From NCBI RefSeq assembly GCF_014287515.2, contig NZ_CP092473.1, positions 788,001-852,000 on the forward strand: a stretch of 64,000 nt of DNA, given 5' to 3'. The notes beneath the pieces were generated by a model. It worked only from the letters and a program-made list of their open reading frames with translations, had not been told where the DNA came from and did not search any database. Positions within the stretch are counted from its first letter, which is position 1. The number at the start of each line of letters is the position of its first letter. Origin of the DNA: Roseburia rectibacter. GTDB taxonomy: Bacteria > Bacillota > Clostridia > Lachnospirales > Lachnospiraceae. Positions 1 to 7,805 of this stretch are shown here, piece by piece. The translations under genes and the position numbers were made by a program.

Positions 1-2
1 AG

Positions 3-755
3 GCAGAAAATGAGTTCCGTCTGACACCGGAGGAATTAGAGGCTGCGATCACGCCGAAGACAAAACTTTTAGTGCTTCCGTTCCCAAACAATCCGACCGG
101 TGCGGTCATGGAAAGATCCGATCTTGAGAAAATTGCGGAAGTGATTAAAAAACACGATATTTTTGTGCTGAGTGATGAGATATATTCCGAGCTTACTTAT
201 CTTGAAAAACATGTAACGATCGCATCTTTACCTGGCATGTGGGAGCGGACGATCGTGATCAATGGATTTTCAAAATCACATGCCATGACAGGCTGGCGTC
301 TCGGATATGCATGCGGACCGCGTGTGATCATCGGGCAGATGTTAAAGATCCATCAGTTTGCGATCATGTGTGCACCGTCTACGAGCCAGTATGCAGGTGT
401 TGAGGCTCTCAAAAACGGAGATGAAGATGTGGCACAGATGAGAGAGGAGTATAATGGCAGACGCCGTTATCTGCTTCATCGTTTTAAAGAAATGGGACTT
501 TCCTGTTTCGAGCCATTTGGAGCATTTTATGTGTTCCCGTGCATCAGCGAATTCGGTATGACATCCGAGCAGTTTGCCACGGAGCTTTTAAATACAGAGA
601 AGCTTGCAGTCGTTCCGGGAACGGCATTCGGAGACTGCGGGGAAGGATTTATCCGTATTTCCTATGCGTATTCGCTGGAGAATTTAAAAGAGGCGATGAA
701 CCGCATGGAGGCATTTATTACAGGGCTGAGAAAACAGGGTGAAAAACAGGCATGA
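3..755 (+). CDS. PLP-dependent class I/II aminotransferase, 5' end missing
   Basis: The reading frame is open from the window edge, so this is the C-terminal ~250 residues of a fold-type I aminotransferase. Visible family marks are the NNPTG motif, the SDEIYSEL stretch around the cofactor-binding Asp and Tyr, the SKSHAMTGWRLGY segment with the Schiff-base lysine, and the FIRISYA arginine that binds the substrate carboxylate. A GTG at 72 is internal, because in-frame codons upstream already encode protein-like sequence. It ends 57 bases before the trmL start. The family moves amino groups between amino acids and 2-oxo acids in the cytoplasm. The amino-acid substrate cannot be read from the sequence. 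Confidence 0.9.
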   Translation, partial: AENEFRLTPEELEAAITPKTKLLVLPFPNNPTGAVMERSDLEKIAEVIKKHDIFVLSDEIYSELTYLEKHVTIASLPGMWERTIVINGFSKSHAMTGWRLGYACGPRVIIGQMLKIHQFAIMCAPSTSQYAGVEALKNGDEDVAQMREEYNGRRRYLLHRFKEMGLSCFEPFGAFYVFPCISEFGMTSEQFATELLNTEKLAVVPGTAFGDCGEGFIRISYAYSLENLKEAMNRMEAFITGLRKQGEKQA

Positions 756-812
756 CAGCTTATTTTTCATATTGTGGTCTGTTTGGCAGACTGCCTGGAA
801 ATGAGGATTATT

Positions 813-1316
813 ATGGCAAAGTTAAATATTGTTTTATATGAGCCGGAGATCCCGGCAAATACCGGAAATATCGGAAGAACCTGTGTCGCAACAGGGACAA
901 GGCTCCATCTGATCGAACCGCTTGGATTTCATCTTGATGAAAAATCGATCAAGCGTGCCGGGATGGATTACTGGAGTGAGCTTGACGTGACGACCTATGT
1001 GAACTGGGATGATTTCTGTGAGAAAAATCCGGGTGCAAAGATCTATATGGCAACGACAAAGGGACGCCATGTATACACAGAGGTTTCCTACGAGCCGGAC
1101 TGCTATATTATGTTTGGAAAAGAGAGTGCAGGAATCCCGGAGGAGATCTTAAAAGCCAATCCGGATACCTGTGTGCGGATCCCGATGATCGGGGAGACAC
1201 GTTCACTGAACCTGTCAAATTCCGTTGCGATCGTGCTCTATGAGGCACTCAGACAGAATCAGTTTGACCATATGAAGCTGCAGGGAGAACTGCACAGACT
1301 GCGCTGGGATGACTGA
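813..1316 (+). CDS. trmL: tRNA (cytidine(34)-2'-O)-methyltransferase TrmL
   Basis: This is a 167-residue SPOUT-class methyltransferase, normal for TrmL, which 2'-O-methylates the wobble base of certain leucine tRNAs with S-adenosylmethionine. Motif 1 is seen as NTGNIGRTC. The knot-forming cofactor region is seen as FGKESAGIPEEI and IPMIGETRSLNLSNS. I chose the ATG at 813 because the protein then opens with the usual short MAKLNIVLYEPEIP and has a GAGG upstream. An in-frame start at 774 would add residues that do not resemble the family. It sits 21 bases before ecfA1, probably in the same transcript. Confidence 0.92.
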   Translation: MAKLNIVLYEPEIPANTGNIGRTCVATGTRLHLIEPLGFHLDEKSIKRAGMDYWSELDVTTYVNWDDFCEKNPGAKIYMATTKGRHVYTEVSYEPDCYIMFGKESAGIPEEILKANPDTCVRIPMIGETRSLNLSNSVAIVLYEALRQNQFDHMKLQGELHRLRWDD

Positions 1317-1337
1317 TACGGGAAGGAATAAAAACAG

Positions 1338-2198
1338 ATGGGAATTATTAAGGCAAAACAGCTTGTGCATGAATATATCAGACGTGATGAAGAGGGAAAC
1401 GTAGAGTCGATCCAGACTGCCTTAGATCATGTGGATCTCGATGTGAAGCAGGGAGATTTTATCGCAATTTTAGGGCATAACGGTTCCGGTAAATCTACGC
1501 TTGCGAAGCATATCAATGCACTGTTAGCCCCGTCCGAGGGAAGTCTCTTTGTGGACGGCATGGATGTTTCAAAAGAAGAAAATGTCATTCCGGTGCGAAA
1601 AACCGCCGGAATGGTTTTCCAGAATCCTGACAACCAGATCATTGCGAGCGTAGTAGAGGAGGATGTCGGATTCGGACCGGAAAATATCGGTGTGCCGACA
1701 GATGAGATCTGGCAGCGTGTGGAGGAGAGCCTAAAGGCGGTCGGCATGTTAAAATACCGCCATCATTCACCGAATAAGCTCTCCGGTGGACAGAAACAGC
1801 GTGTTGCGATCGCAGGCGTTGTTGCGATGGAGCCAAAATGTATCGTGTTAGATGAGCCGACGGCGATGCTTGATCCGAACGGAAGAGCAGATGTCATCCG
1901 TACTGCACATGAACTTAATGAGAAAAAGGGTGTCACGATCATTCTGATCACACATTATATGGAAGAGGTAGTCGGTGCTGATAAGGTGATCGTAATGGAT
2001 AAGGGAAAAGTTGTCATGCAGGGAACTCCGCGTGAGATTTTTTCACAGGTCGGAAAACTCAAAGAATACAGGCTTGATGTACCGCAGGTTACGATCCTTG
2101 CGGACTTGCTCAGACAGTCTGGACTCGATATTCCGCTTGGCGTGCTGACGAGGGAAGAACTGGTCGGACATATCCTTAGGATTGCACAGATTGACTAA
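1338..2198 (+). CDS. ecfA1: ECF transporter ATPase EcfA1
   Basis: This is a 286-residue ABC ATPase of the energy-coupling factor module, which powers uptake of vitamins or metals through exchangeable S components. Walker A is GHNGSGKST, the signature is LSGGQKQR, Walker B is [13 protein letters not shown] and the switch histidine is in ITHYMEE. The [13 protein letters not shown]-loop is typical of ECF ATPases. It is followed by ecfA2 and ecfT in the standard order A1-A2-T. No S component is encoded nearby, so the substrate is undefined and the module probably serves several S proteins (group II ECF). Confidence 0.95.
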   Translation: MGIIKAKQLVHEYIRRDEEGNVESIQTALDHVDLDVKQGDFIAILGHNGSGKSTLAKHINALLAPSEGSLFVDGMDVSKEENVIPVRKTAGMVFQNPDNQIIASVVEEDVGFGPENIGVPTDEIWQRVEESLKAVGMLKYRHHSPNKLSGGQKQRVAIAGVVAMEPKCIVLDEPTAMLDPNGRADVIRTAHELNEKKGVTIILITHYMEEVVGADKVIVMDKGKVVMQGTPREIFSQVGKLKEYRLDVPQVTILADLLRQSGLDIPLGVLTREELVGHILRIAQID

Positions 2199-2213
2199 GA
2201 AATGAGGATGAAC

Positions 2214-3092
2214 ATGTCAATTATTTTAGATAAAGTGAATTATGTATACAGCGAGGGAACTGCGTACCAGATTCAGGCGTTAAAGGATGTGAACTTAACA
2301 ATCGAGGATGGACAGTTTATCGGTGTGATCGGGCATACCGGTTCCGGTAAATCAACTCTGATCCAGCATCTGAACGGACTGATGAAAGCCACATCCGGAA
2401 CGATATATTTTCATGGTCAGGATATTTATGAGGATGATTTTGATCTGCGTGAGCTAAGAAACCGTGTTGGTCTGGTATTCCAGTATCCGGAGCACCAGTT
2501 GTTTGAGACAACCATTTTTGATGATGTGTGTTTTGGACCGAAAAATCAGGGATTATCAAAAGAAGAGGCAGGACTTAGGGCATTTGAGGCTCTGCGAAGT
2601 GTCGGACTGCCGGAAGAACTGTATTACCAGTCTCCGTTTGATCTTTCCGGTGGACAGAAACGTCGTGTTGCGATCGCGGGCGTGCTTGCGATGAAGCCGG
2701 AAGTACTGATCCTAGATGAGCCGACAGCAGGACTTGATCCGGCAGGACGTGATGAAATTTTAGATCTTGTGGAGCGGATGCACAGGGAGCGGGGCATTAC
2801 GGTTATTCTGGTATCACACAGCATGGAGGATGTCGCAAAATATGTGGAGCGGATTATCGTAATGAATCATGGAAGCGTGATGTTTGATGGCGCGCCGAAA
2901 GAAGTGTTCCGCCATTATAAGGAGCTTGAATCAGTTGGTCTTGCGGCACCGCAGGTGACTTACCTGATGCATGAACTGAAGGAAAAAGGTCTGAATGTTG
3001 ATACAGATGCCACGACAGTAGCAGAGGCGAGAGCGTGTCTGCTTGAGGCGCTGACCGGGATTGATTCCGGAAAAACAGACTTTCATATGTAA
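2214..3092 (+). CDS. ecfA2: ECF transporter ATPase EcfA2
   Basis: This is the second ECF ATPase, 292 residues from the preferred start. Walker A is GHTGSGKST, the Q-loop is LVFQYPEHQLFE, the signature is LSGGQKRR, Walker B is VLILDEPTAGLDP and the switch histidine is in VSHSMEDVA. In-frame ATGs occur at 2202, 2208 and 2214. I chose 2214 because GAGG lies at good spacing before it and EcfA2 proteins usually start MSIILDKV. It pairs with EcfA1 as the heterodimeric motor that docks on EcfT. Only 15 bases separate it from ecfA1 and 17 from ecfT, so the three form one operon. Confidence 0.94.
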   Translation: MSIILDKVNYVYSEGTAYQIQALKDVNLTIEDGQFIGVIGHTGSGKSTLIQHLNGLMKATSGTIYFHGQDIYEDDFDLRELRNRVGLVFQYPEHQLFETTIFDDVCFGPKNQGLSKEEAGLRAFEALRSVGLPEELYYQSPFDLSGGQKRRVAIAGVLAMKPEVLILDEPTAGLDPAGRDEILDLVERMHRERGITVILVSHSMEDVAKYVERIIVMNHGSVMFDGAPKEVFRHYKELESVGLAAPQVTYLMHELKEKGLNVDTDATTVAEARACLLEALTGIDSGKTDFHM

Positions 3093-3109
3093 CGGTTCGG
3101 AGGAAGAAG

Positions 3110-3922
3110 ATGTTAAGAGATATTACACTGGGCCAGTATTATCCGGCGGATTCCGTCATTCATAAACTGGACCCGCGCGTAAAACTGTTTGCTACATTTA
3201 TTTATATTATTTCATTGTTTTGTTTTAAAGGGATTGCGGCATTACTTGTTGCGACTGTATTTTTGGTCTTCTGCATTAAGTCATCGAAGGTTCCGTTTAA
3301 GTTTATGGTAAAGGGGTTAAAGGCAATCGTGGTGCTGATGCTGATCACGGCGGCTTTTAATCTTTTCCTGACACCGGGTACACCGATCGTGAGTTTCTGG
3401 ATCTTTAAGATCACAGCAGAAGGTGCGCAGAATGCGATTCTGATGGCGATCCGGCTGACTTACCTGATTCTTGGTACTTCGATCATGACACTTACAACAA
3501 CGCCAAACCAGCTTACGGATGGTCTGGAAAAATCATTGATGCCTTTGACAAAAATCGGTGTTCCGGTACATGCGATCGCAATGATGATGTCGATCGCACT
3601 TCGTTTTATTCCAATCCTCATCGAGGAGACGGACAAGATCATGAAAGCACAGATGGCAAGAGGTGCTGATTTTGAGAGCGGCAATCTGCTACAGAGAGTG
3701 AAAAATATGATTCCTCTTTTAGTACCGTTGTTTGTTTCTGCGTTCCGCCGCGCCGATGACCTTGCGATGGCGATGGAGGCACGCTGCTATAATGGCGGTG
3801 AGGGCAGAACCAAGATGAAACCGCTGCGTTATGCGGGTGTGGATCATAAGGCATATGTGCTTGTGATCGGATATTTTGTGGTTATTCTGTTGTGCAGATT
3901 CTTTTTACCGTTTCCGCAGTAA
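3110..3922 (+). CDS. ecfT: ECF transporter transmembrane protein EcfT
   Basis: A 270-residue membrane protein that couples ATP hydrolysis by EcfA1A2 to the substrate-binding S component. Hydrophobic helices are seen near residues 25-60, 70-85, 105-125 and at the C-terminus (VLVIGYFVVILLC). The two cytoplasmic coupling motifs of EcfT, each built round Ala-Arg-Gly or similar, appear as QMARGADFESG and AMEARCYNGGEGRT. The N-terminal LGQYYPADSVIHKLDPRVKL is typical of Firmicute EcfT. truA follows about 110 bases later, as in many Firmicutes. Confidence 0.95.
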   Translation: MLRDITLGQYYPADSVIHKLDPRVKLFATFIYIISLFCFKGIAALLVATVFLVFCIKSSKVPFKFMVKGLKAIVVLMLITAAFNLFLTPGTPIVSFWIFKITAEGAQNAILMAIRLTYLILGTSIMTLTTTPNQLTDGLEKSLMPLTKIGVPVHAIAMMMSIALRFIPILIEETDKIMKAQMARGADFESGNLLQRVKNMIPLLVPLFVSAFRRADDLAMAMEARCYNGGEGRTKMKPLRYAGVDHKAYVLVIGYFVVILLCRFFLPFPQ

Positions 3923-4031
3923 ATTTTGTTGCATGAAGCTGCAAAATATAAGCAGCTTTGTGCCACAGAAACAAATAGATAGTTATGGAAGCAGACACGG
4001 CAGGCTGTTTAGAAATGGGGACAGGATCAGT

Positions 4032-4766
4032 ATGCGTATAAAAATGGTTGTGGCGTATGACGGCACAAATTACAAAGGATGGCAGGTGCAGCCGAACGGC
4101 ATCACGATAGAGGAAGTGTTAAATAAAAATCTCTCGAAACTTTTGGGGGAAGAGATCGTGGTGAGCGGTGCAAGCCGGACGGATTCCGGGGTACACTCAC
4201 TTGGAAATATTGCGGTGTTTGATACGAACACGAGGATGCCGGCAGATAAGATCGCATTTGCCCTGAATCAGAGACTGCCGGAGGATATTGTGGTGCAGGG
4301 ATCATGCAAAGTGGAGGATGGCTGGCATCCACGTTATCAGAACAGCAGAAAGACTTACGAATACCGCATCTTAAACAGGACATTCCGTATGCCTACAAGA
4401 CGGCTGGATACTTATTTTTATCATTATCCGCTGGATGTGGAAAAAATGAAAAAGGCGGCATCTTATCTAGTGGGCGAGCATGATTTTAAGAGTTTCTGTG
4501 CGATCGGTGCACAGGTAAAAACGACGGTGCGTACCATTTATGCCTGTGATGTGGAAAAAGATGGGGATATCATTACGATCCGTGTGACCGGGAATGGTTT
4601 CCTTTATAATATGGTACGGATCATTGCAGGGACGTTAGTGCAGGTTGGCGGTGGCGCGGTTGCACCGGATGAAGTGGGAGAGATCCTTGCAAAAAAAGAC
4701 CGCAGTGCGGCAGGACCTACGGCACCGGCACATGGACTTACGATGATGGGGATCGAGTTTGAGTAA
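4032..4766 (+). CDS. truA: tRNA pseudouridine(38-40) synthase TruA
   Basis: A 244-residue pseudouridine synthase that isomerises uridines 38-40 in the anticodon arm of many tRNAs. The catalytic aspartate is in ASRTDSGVHSLGN. Other family blocks are AYDGTNYKGWQ at the start, the RKTYEYRI stretch, and NGFLYNMVRIIAGTLVQVG near residue 195. The long in-frame extension back to 3876 overlaps ecfT and does not look like TruA, so I start at 4032, where the protein opens MRIKMVVAYDG. It is probably co-transcribed with the ECF genes. It ends 39 bases before the convergent end of the next gene. Confidence 0.95.
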   Translation: MRIKMVVAYDGTNYKGWQVQPNGITIEEVLNKNLSKLLGEEIVVSGASRTDSGVHSLGNIAVFDTNTRMPADKIAFALNQRLPEDIVVQGSCKVEDGWHPRYQNSRKTYEYRILNRTFRMPTRRLDTYFYHYPLDVEKMKKAASYLVGEHDFKSFCAIGAQVKTTVRTIYACDVEKDGDIITIRVTGNGFLYNMVRIIAGTLVQVGGGAVAPDEVGEILAKKDRSAAGPTAPAHGLTMMGIEFE

Positions 4767-4805
4767 GCAGGATAACGGAATATTTTAAAATACGGCTGAA
4801 GTCAG

Positions 4806-5240
4806 TCAGCTTAGAGAAGGCTCACCTAATTCTTCTAAGAGGGCATTGGCATCGATCACGGACAGCTTTTTTTCTATGGCAAAAATGAGGATAGAGTCAC
4901 GTTTGCTTTTAGAATAGAGCTGTCCGTTTTTTGTGAGCGTGAGAGCACGCTGCGTTTCCAAAAGATCGAGCTTTAGCGCAAGGCAGAGAGAAATAACCTT
5001 ATCACGGGAGGGACTTCGTCTGCCGTCTAAGATCTGGTAGCCGTAATTGCGCTGTATCTGGGCTGCGGCGATCAGATTTGCAGCGGTTATATTGTGGGCT
5101 ATCATCTGTTCGTTCAGATATTCCGGAAAAGTCGAGACGGCTGCCATTTCCGGAAGTGTATCGGTATATTGTTTTAATTCAGCCGTATTTTTGGTGGCAG
5201 TGAGAAGTTTCATTAATTCGTCTGTCGTTTGCTGTTTCAT
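4806..5240 (-). CDS. HTH-domain protein next to a membrane protein kinase
   Basis: A 144-residue soluble protein without a signal peptide. Residues ~45-100 fit a helix-turn-helix fold of the XRE/lambda-repressor type: LNEQMIAHNITAANLIAAA, then an NYGYQILDGRRSPSRDKV recognition-like stretch. The C-terminal 45 residues are helical and may mediate dimerisation. An ATG at 5240 has AGGAGA just upstream; a longer frame begins at 5282 but lacks a good site. The gene is divergent from the kinase gene that begins ~150 bases away, which suggests a shared regulatory region. Inferred: a transcription factor or kinase partner, possibly a phosphorylation target. The function is not established from sequence. 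Confidence 0.7.
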   Translation of the reverse strand: MKQQTTDELMKLLTATKNTAELKQYTDTLPEMAAVSTFPEYLNEQMIAHNITAANLIAAAQIQRNYGYQILDGRRSPSRDKVISLCLALKLDLLETQRALTLTKNGQLYSKSKRDSILIFAIEKKLSVIDANALLEELGEPSLS

Positions 5241-5392
5241 AAGGTCTCCTTGAATTGTTGTCCCCAAAATAATAAAATACATTTATATGATTATACAGAT
5301 GTCATCAGGCAAAAAGAGTAAGGTTGTTTTACTGTCCGACATCTATCATAGCGTGTTATACAGATGAATGCAAGAAACTGGTGGAAAGTCAT

Positions 5393-6490
5393 ATGCTGCT
5401 TGAGGAAGAATACCGTCTGTCGGAATATGTGGATCTTGGCAGGCTGAATGAGAATGAAAAAGTACATATCGTAAGGAATAAAGTAAATGGTGTCATTGGT
5501 GTAAGAAAGTATGTTGCACCGGATTTGAAGGAGATTTATCTTTTTTTAAAGAAAAATCCGAATCCATATATACCGGAAATTTATGAATGTATACAGACAG
5601 AGACGAATCTGATCGTGATCGAGGAATATTTAAGCGGAAAAAATCTGGAAGAAATGCTGCGGGAAAAATTTTTTTCGGAGAGGGAAGCAGCAGAGGTCAT
5701 AATCTGTCTGTGCAGGGCACTTCATCCTTTACATAATGCGAAAATGCCGGTCATATGCAGAGATCTGAAAGCAGAGAATGTGATCATCACCAATGAGGGA
5801 GAAGTAAAGCTGATTGATTTTGATATTGCAAGGATTTACCAGCCGGGCAAGTCAAAAGATACCGTTATGATGGGAACGGAAGGCTATGCAGCACCGGAGC
5901 AGTTCGGATTCGGGCAGACAGATGCGAGAACTGATATTTATGCGATGGGTGTACTGCTTAATTATATGCTCATGCGTTGTTTTCCTCTGGAAAGGATAAC
6001 GGAGGGGCGTTTAAAACCGGTGGTATTAAAATGCATCAATTTAAATCCAAAAGACAGGTATCAGAATGTGGATGAACTTGAAACTGCTGTAAGCGGTGCA
6101 GTGAGTGCGTCTTACAATATGGAAAATGTGAGTATTCATAAGCCGCCTTTTTATAAAATACCCGGTTTTCGATCTGGAAAACTGTGGAAAATGATCGTTT
6201 CTGTTTTGGGGTATGCATTTGTTACATATTTCTTCTGGTCGTTAGAATTGAGTGGTAGTAAGGGGCAGCCGCTCGCGGCTAAAGAGCTTACACTGGAACG
6301 TTTTGTACTCTGGCTGTCACAGATCGTATTTATATTTTTTGTCTGCGACTATATGGGGATACGGAGAAATATACCGGTTGTAAACAGCAAAAAACGGATC
6401 ATAAGACTGATCGGTTATGTGGCTGCGGAATTTATTTTTATTTTTGCGGCAGCTGTGATATGTGTAACCTTAGAAGCGATATTATTTTAA
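5393..6490 (+). CDS. Membrane-anchored Ser/Thr-type protein kinase, atypical
   Basis: About 365 residues. The first ~250 form a Hanks-type kinase: a lysine in GVRKYV, catalytic loop VICRDLKAENVII (CRD in place of HRD), IDFDIAR (DFD in place of DFG), an EGYAAPEQFG activation-segment end and an ARTDIYAMGVLL helix F. The glycine-rich loop is not recognisable. The C-terminal ~110 residues hold three hydrophobic helices (LWKMIVSVLGYAFVTYFFW, FVLWLSQIVFIFFV and LIGYVAAEFIFIFAAAVI), so the kinase faces the cytoplasm and is anchored at its C-terminus. There is no PASTA domain. The start is uncertain: ATG 5393 has GGAAAG upstream, while an in-frame TTG at 5324 adds 23 residues. It is divergent from the HTH gene. 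Confidence 0.82.
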   Translation: MLLEEEYRLSEYVDLGRLNENEKVHIVRNKVNGVIGVRKYVAPDLKEIYLFLKKNPNPYIPEIYECIQTETNLIVIEEYLSGKNLEEMLREKFFSEREAAEVIICLCRALHPLHNAKMPVICRDLKAENVIITNEGEVKLIDFDIARIYQPGKSKDTVMMGTEGYAAPEQFGFGQTDARTDIYAMGVLLNYMLMRCFPLERITEGRLKPVVLKCINLNPKDRYQNVDELETAVSGAVSASYNMENVSIHKPPFYKIPGFRSGKLWKMIVSVLGYAFVTYFFWSLELSGSKGQPLAAKELTLERFVLWLSQIVFIFFVCDYMGIRRNIPVVNSKKRIIRLIGYVAAEFIFIFAAAVICVTLEAILF

Positions 6491-6575
6491 AGGAACAGAG
6501 AAAATGTATGCACAGAGCATACCAAAAACGAAATAAATATGGTTAAGATGAGAGAAGCATAAGACAGAAGCTGTT

Positions 6576-6734
6576 TTACGCTTCTTTCTTTTTATCCTGT
6601 TGAGACAGATATTCCTTTAATATCATATTGATGTATTGGGAAAAAGAACGGTCATCCTGTTCTGCGAGGAGTTTTAACTGTTCGATAACATCTGAATCAA
6701 GTGTAATGCTTACTTTATTTTTTAATGGTTTCAT
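6576..6734 (-). CDS. Small ribbon-helix-helix (CopG/Arc-like) DNA-binding protein
   Basis: A 52-residue protein on the minus strand. The N-terminal beta strand KNKVSITLDSDV, followed by two helices (IEQLKLLAEQ and SFSQYINMILKEYLSQQ), is the classic ribbon-helix-helix pattern: alternating residues in the strand that would contact DNA, then a turn and a hydrophobic second helix. The C-terminus is a basic KKKEA tail. The ATG has GAGG six bases upstream, a good site. The gene points away from the zinc-ribbon gene at 7067, and three 10-bp repeats lie between them over the other gene's promoter. Such proteins act as dimeric repressors or antitoxins. No toxin gene is visible beside it. Confidence 0.75.
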   Translation of the reverse strand: MKPLKNKVSITLDSDVIEQLKLLAEQDDRSFSQYINMILKEYLSQQDKKKEA

Positions 6735-6780
6735 AGATAACCTCATTTCTTCTTTTATATTTTATATATACGATAAATGG

Positions 6781-6809
6781 TTGACATATACCACTAAGTA
6801 GGATAAAGT
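6781..6809 (+). promoter_or_regulatory. Sigma-A promoter for the zinc-ribbon/DUF4352 gene
   Basis: A perfect -35 TTGACA (6781-6786), a 17-base spacer and a -10-like TAAAGT (6804-6809) point toward the gene at 7067. The predicted RNA would carry a leader of about 250 bases with a short ORF, a nested hairpin and the 55-bp repeats. The -10 element is overlapped by the 10-bp repeats. Confidence 0.65.
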
Positions 6810-6825
6810 AGCATAAAGTAGGATG
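6796..6825 (+). repeat. Three tandem 10-bp repeats over a -10 element (operator candidate)
   Basis: AAGTAGGATA, AAGTAGCATA and AAGTAGGATG lie head to tail at 6796, 6806 and 6816. The spacing is about one helical turn, and the block covers the -10 box at 6804-6809. Ribbon-helix-helix repressors typically bind such short helically phased repeats, and a gene for one starts 62 bases away. The pairing with that protein is inferred. Confidence 0.7.
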
Positions 6826-6848
6826 ATATAAAACACAGGAGGAAAATC

Positions 6849-6905
6849 ATGCACAGCTTGCTGGGCATTGCTCCATGCAAGAGGCACATGCTATGGAAGC
6901 TATAA
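6849..6905 (+). CDS. Possible 18-residue leader peptide
   Basis: ATG 6849 follows an ideal AGGAGG at six-base spacing and opens an 18-codon frame (MHSLLGIAPCKRHMLWKL) that stops at 6903-6905. The sequence before it resembles the ribosome binding site region of the gene at 7067. The stop lies inside a nested hairpin at 6889-6921 (arms TGCTATG / CATAGCA, inner arms AGCT / AGCT), so translation of the peptide could change leader folding. Coding status is unproven. It may simply be a remnant of leader duplication. Confidence 0.35.
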   Translation: MHSLLGIAPCKRHMLWKL

Positions 6906-6921
6906 AGCTGCTTGCATAGCA
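6889..6921 (+). other. Nested stem-loop in the leader of the zinc-ribbon gene
   Basis: Outer arms TGCTATG (6889-6895) and CATAGCA (6915-6921) pair over 7 bp, and an inner AGCT...AGCT can pair around ATAA. It overlaps the stop of the short leader ORF and directly precedes the 55-bp repeats. It lacks a T-run, so it is not an intrinsic terminator. Confidence 0.45.
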
Positions 6922-6923
6922 GA

Positions 6924-7052
6924 CATTTTGCTCCGCAAAACATAGGAGTAAAATACTCTGCTCCTGCAAAGGCAGTCGCATTTTGCTCCGCAAAACATAG
7001 GAGGAAAATCCTCTGCTCCTGCAAAGGCAGTCGCATTTTGCTCCGCAAAACA
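6924..7052 (+). repeat. 55-bp tandem repeats with a compensated hairpin in a 5' leader
   Basis: Units start at 6924, 6979 and 7034 (the last truncated), exactly 55 bp apart, each opening CATTTTGCTCCGCAAAACA. Each unit can form TTTTGC-TCC-GCAAAA. Units one and two also form a second hairpin, GAGTA-AAA-TACTC in the first and GAGGA-AAA-TCCTC in the second: both sides of one base pair changed together. The third, incomplete unit supplies the AGGAGG ribosome binding site of the gene at 7067, so duplication of the region around that site is likely. A similar AAAACACAGGAGG block precedes the short ORF at 6849. Confidence 0.85.
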
Positions 7053-7066
7053 CAGGAGGATTTGAA

Positions 7067-7738
7067 ATGGAAAAGGGAACAAAGGTATGTAAGTATTGCA
7101 AGACGGAGATACCAAAAGACGCGAAGGTATGCCCGAACTGCAGAAAGAAACAGGGTGGCATCGGTAAATGGATCGTGATCGCTGTGATCGTGGTTGCACT
7201 TATTGCAGCAATTTCGGGTGGTGGAGAGGATAAACCGAAAAAAGTGGAGAATGATCCGGTGCAGAATACTACGGATAATAAGACAGATACAGAAAAAAAT
7301 ATGACAGAAGATACATCTGCCGGACAGGAGAATAGCGAGAAAGATATATTTGGCATTGGCGAAACCGCGGAAATGAATGATGTACAGGTTACAATGGTCA
7401 ACTATACGCAGAATAGTGGATCAGAGTATAATAAACCATCGGATGGAAATGAGTTTGTTCTGGTAGAGTTTGAGATTGCCAATAATTCTGATTCTGAAAT
7501 AAATATAAGCAGTATGGCAAGTTTTGAAGCGTATGCGGATGATTACGCATTAAACTATTCACTGAACGCTCTTTTGGAGAAAAACGATGCAAATCAATTA
7601 GATGGAACCATTGCAGCAGGGAAAAAAATGAATGGTGTAATAGGATATGAGGTTCCGGCAGACTGGAAAACAATAGAAATTCATTTTAAGGATAATGTCT
7701 GGAGCAGTAATAAATTTAAGTTTGAAATCATAAAATAG
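7067..7738 (+). CDS. Zinc-ribbon membrane protein with DUF4352 domain
   Basis: A 223-residue protein. Residues 8-26 form a four-cysteine zinc ribbon (CKYC...CPNC). One transmembrane helix follows (residues ~34-50, WIVIAVIVVALIAAISG), then a Lys/Asp/Thr-rich linker. From about residue 85 there is a DUF4352-like immunoglobulin-type domain (NDVQVTMVNYT... EFVLVEFEIANNS... GTIAAGKKMNGVIGYEVP). The predicted topology is ribbon inside and DUF4352 outside. Such proteins are common in Firmicutes and their role is unknown. The start has AGGAGG within the last repeat unit. The divergent ribbon-helix-helix gene and the repeats over the promoter suggest tight control. Confidence 0.75.
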   Translation: MEKGTKVCKYCKTEIPKDAKVCPNCRKKQGGIGKWIVIAVIVVALIAAISGGGEDKPKKVENDPVQNTTDNKTDTEKNMTEDTSAGQENSEKDIFGIGETAEMNDVQVTMVNYTQNSGSEYNKPSDGNEFVLVEFEIANNSDSEINISSMASFEAYADDYALNYSLNALLEKNDANQLDGTIAAGKKMNGVIGYEVPADWKTIEIHFKDNVWSSNKFKFEIIK

Positions 7739-7771
7739 GCAGGAAAAAGTTTACAGTAAGGCAAAAAAAAC

Positions 7772-7800
7772 TTGACACACAAGGCGTCGTGTACTATACT
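7772..7800 (+). promoter_or_regulatory. Sigma-A promoter of rplM-rpsI
   Basis: TTGACA at 7772-7777, a 17-base spacer and TATACT at 7795-7800 form a near-consensus promoter. The start codon of rplM is 147 bases downstream, leaving a long leader. Confidence 0.85.
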
Positions 7801-7805
7801 ATTTA

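Noticed and set aside
6912..7178. 88-residue plus-strand frame and several minus-strand frames across the 55-bp repeats
   Set aside because: They owe their length to the repeat having no stops and run into the zinc-ribbon gene in another frame.
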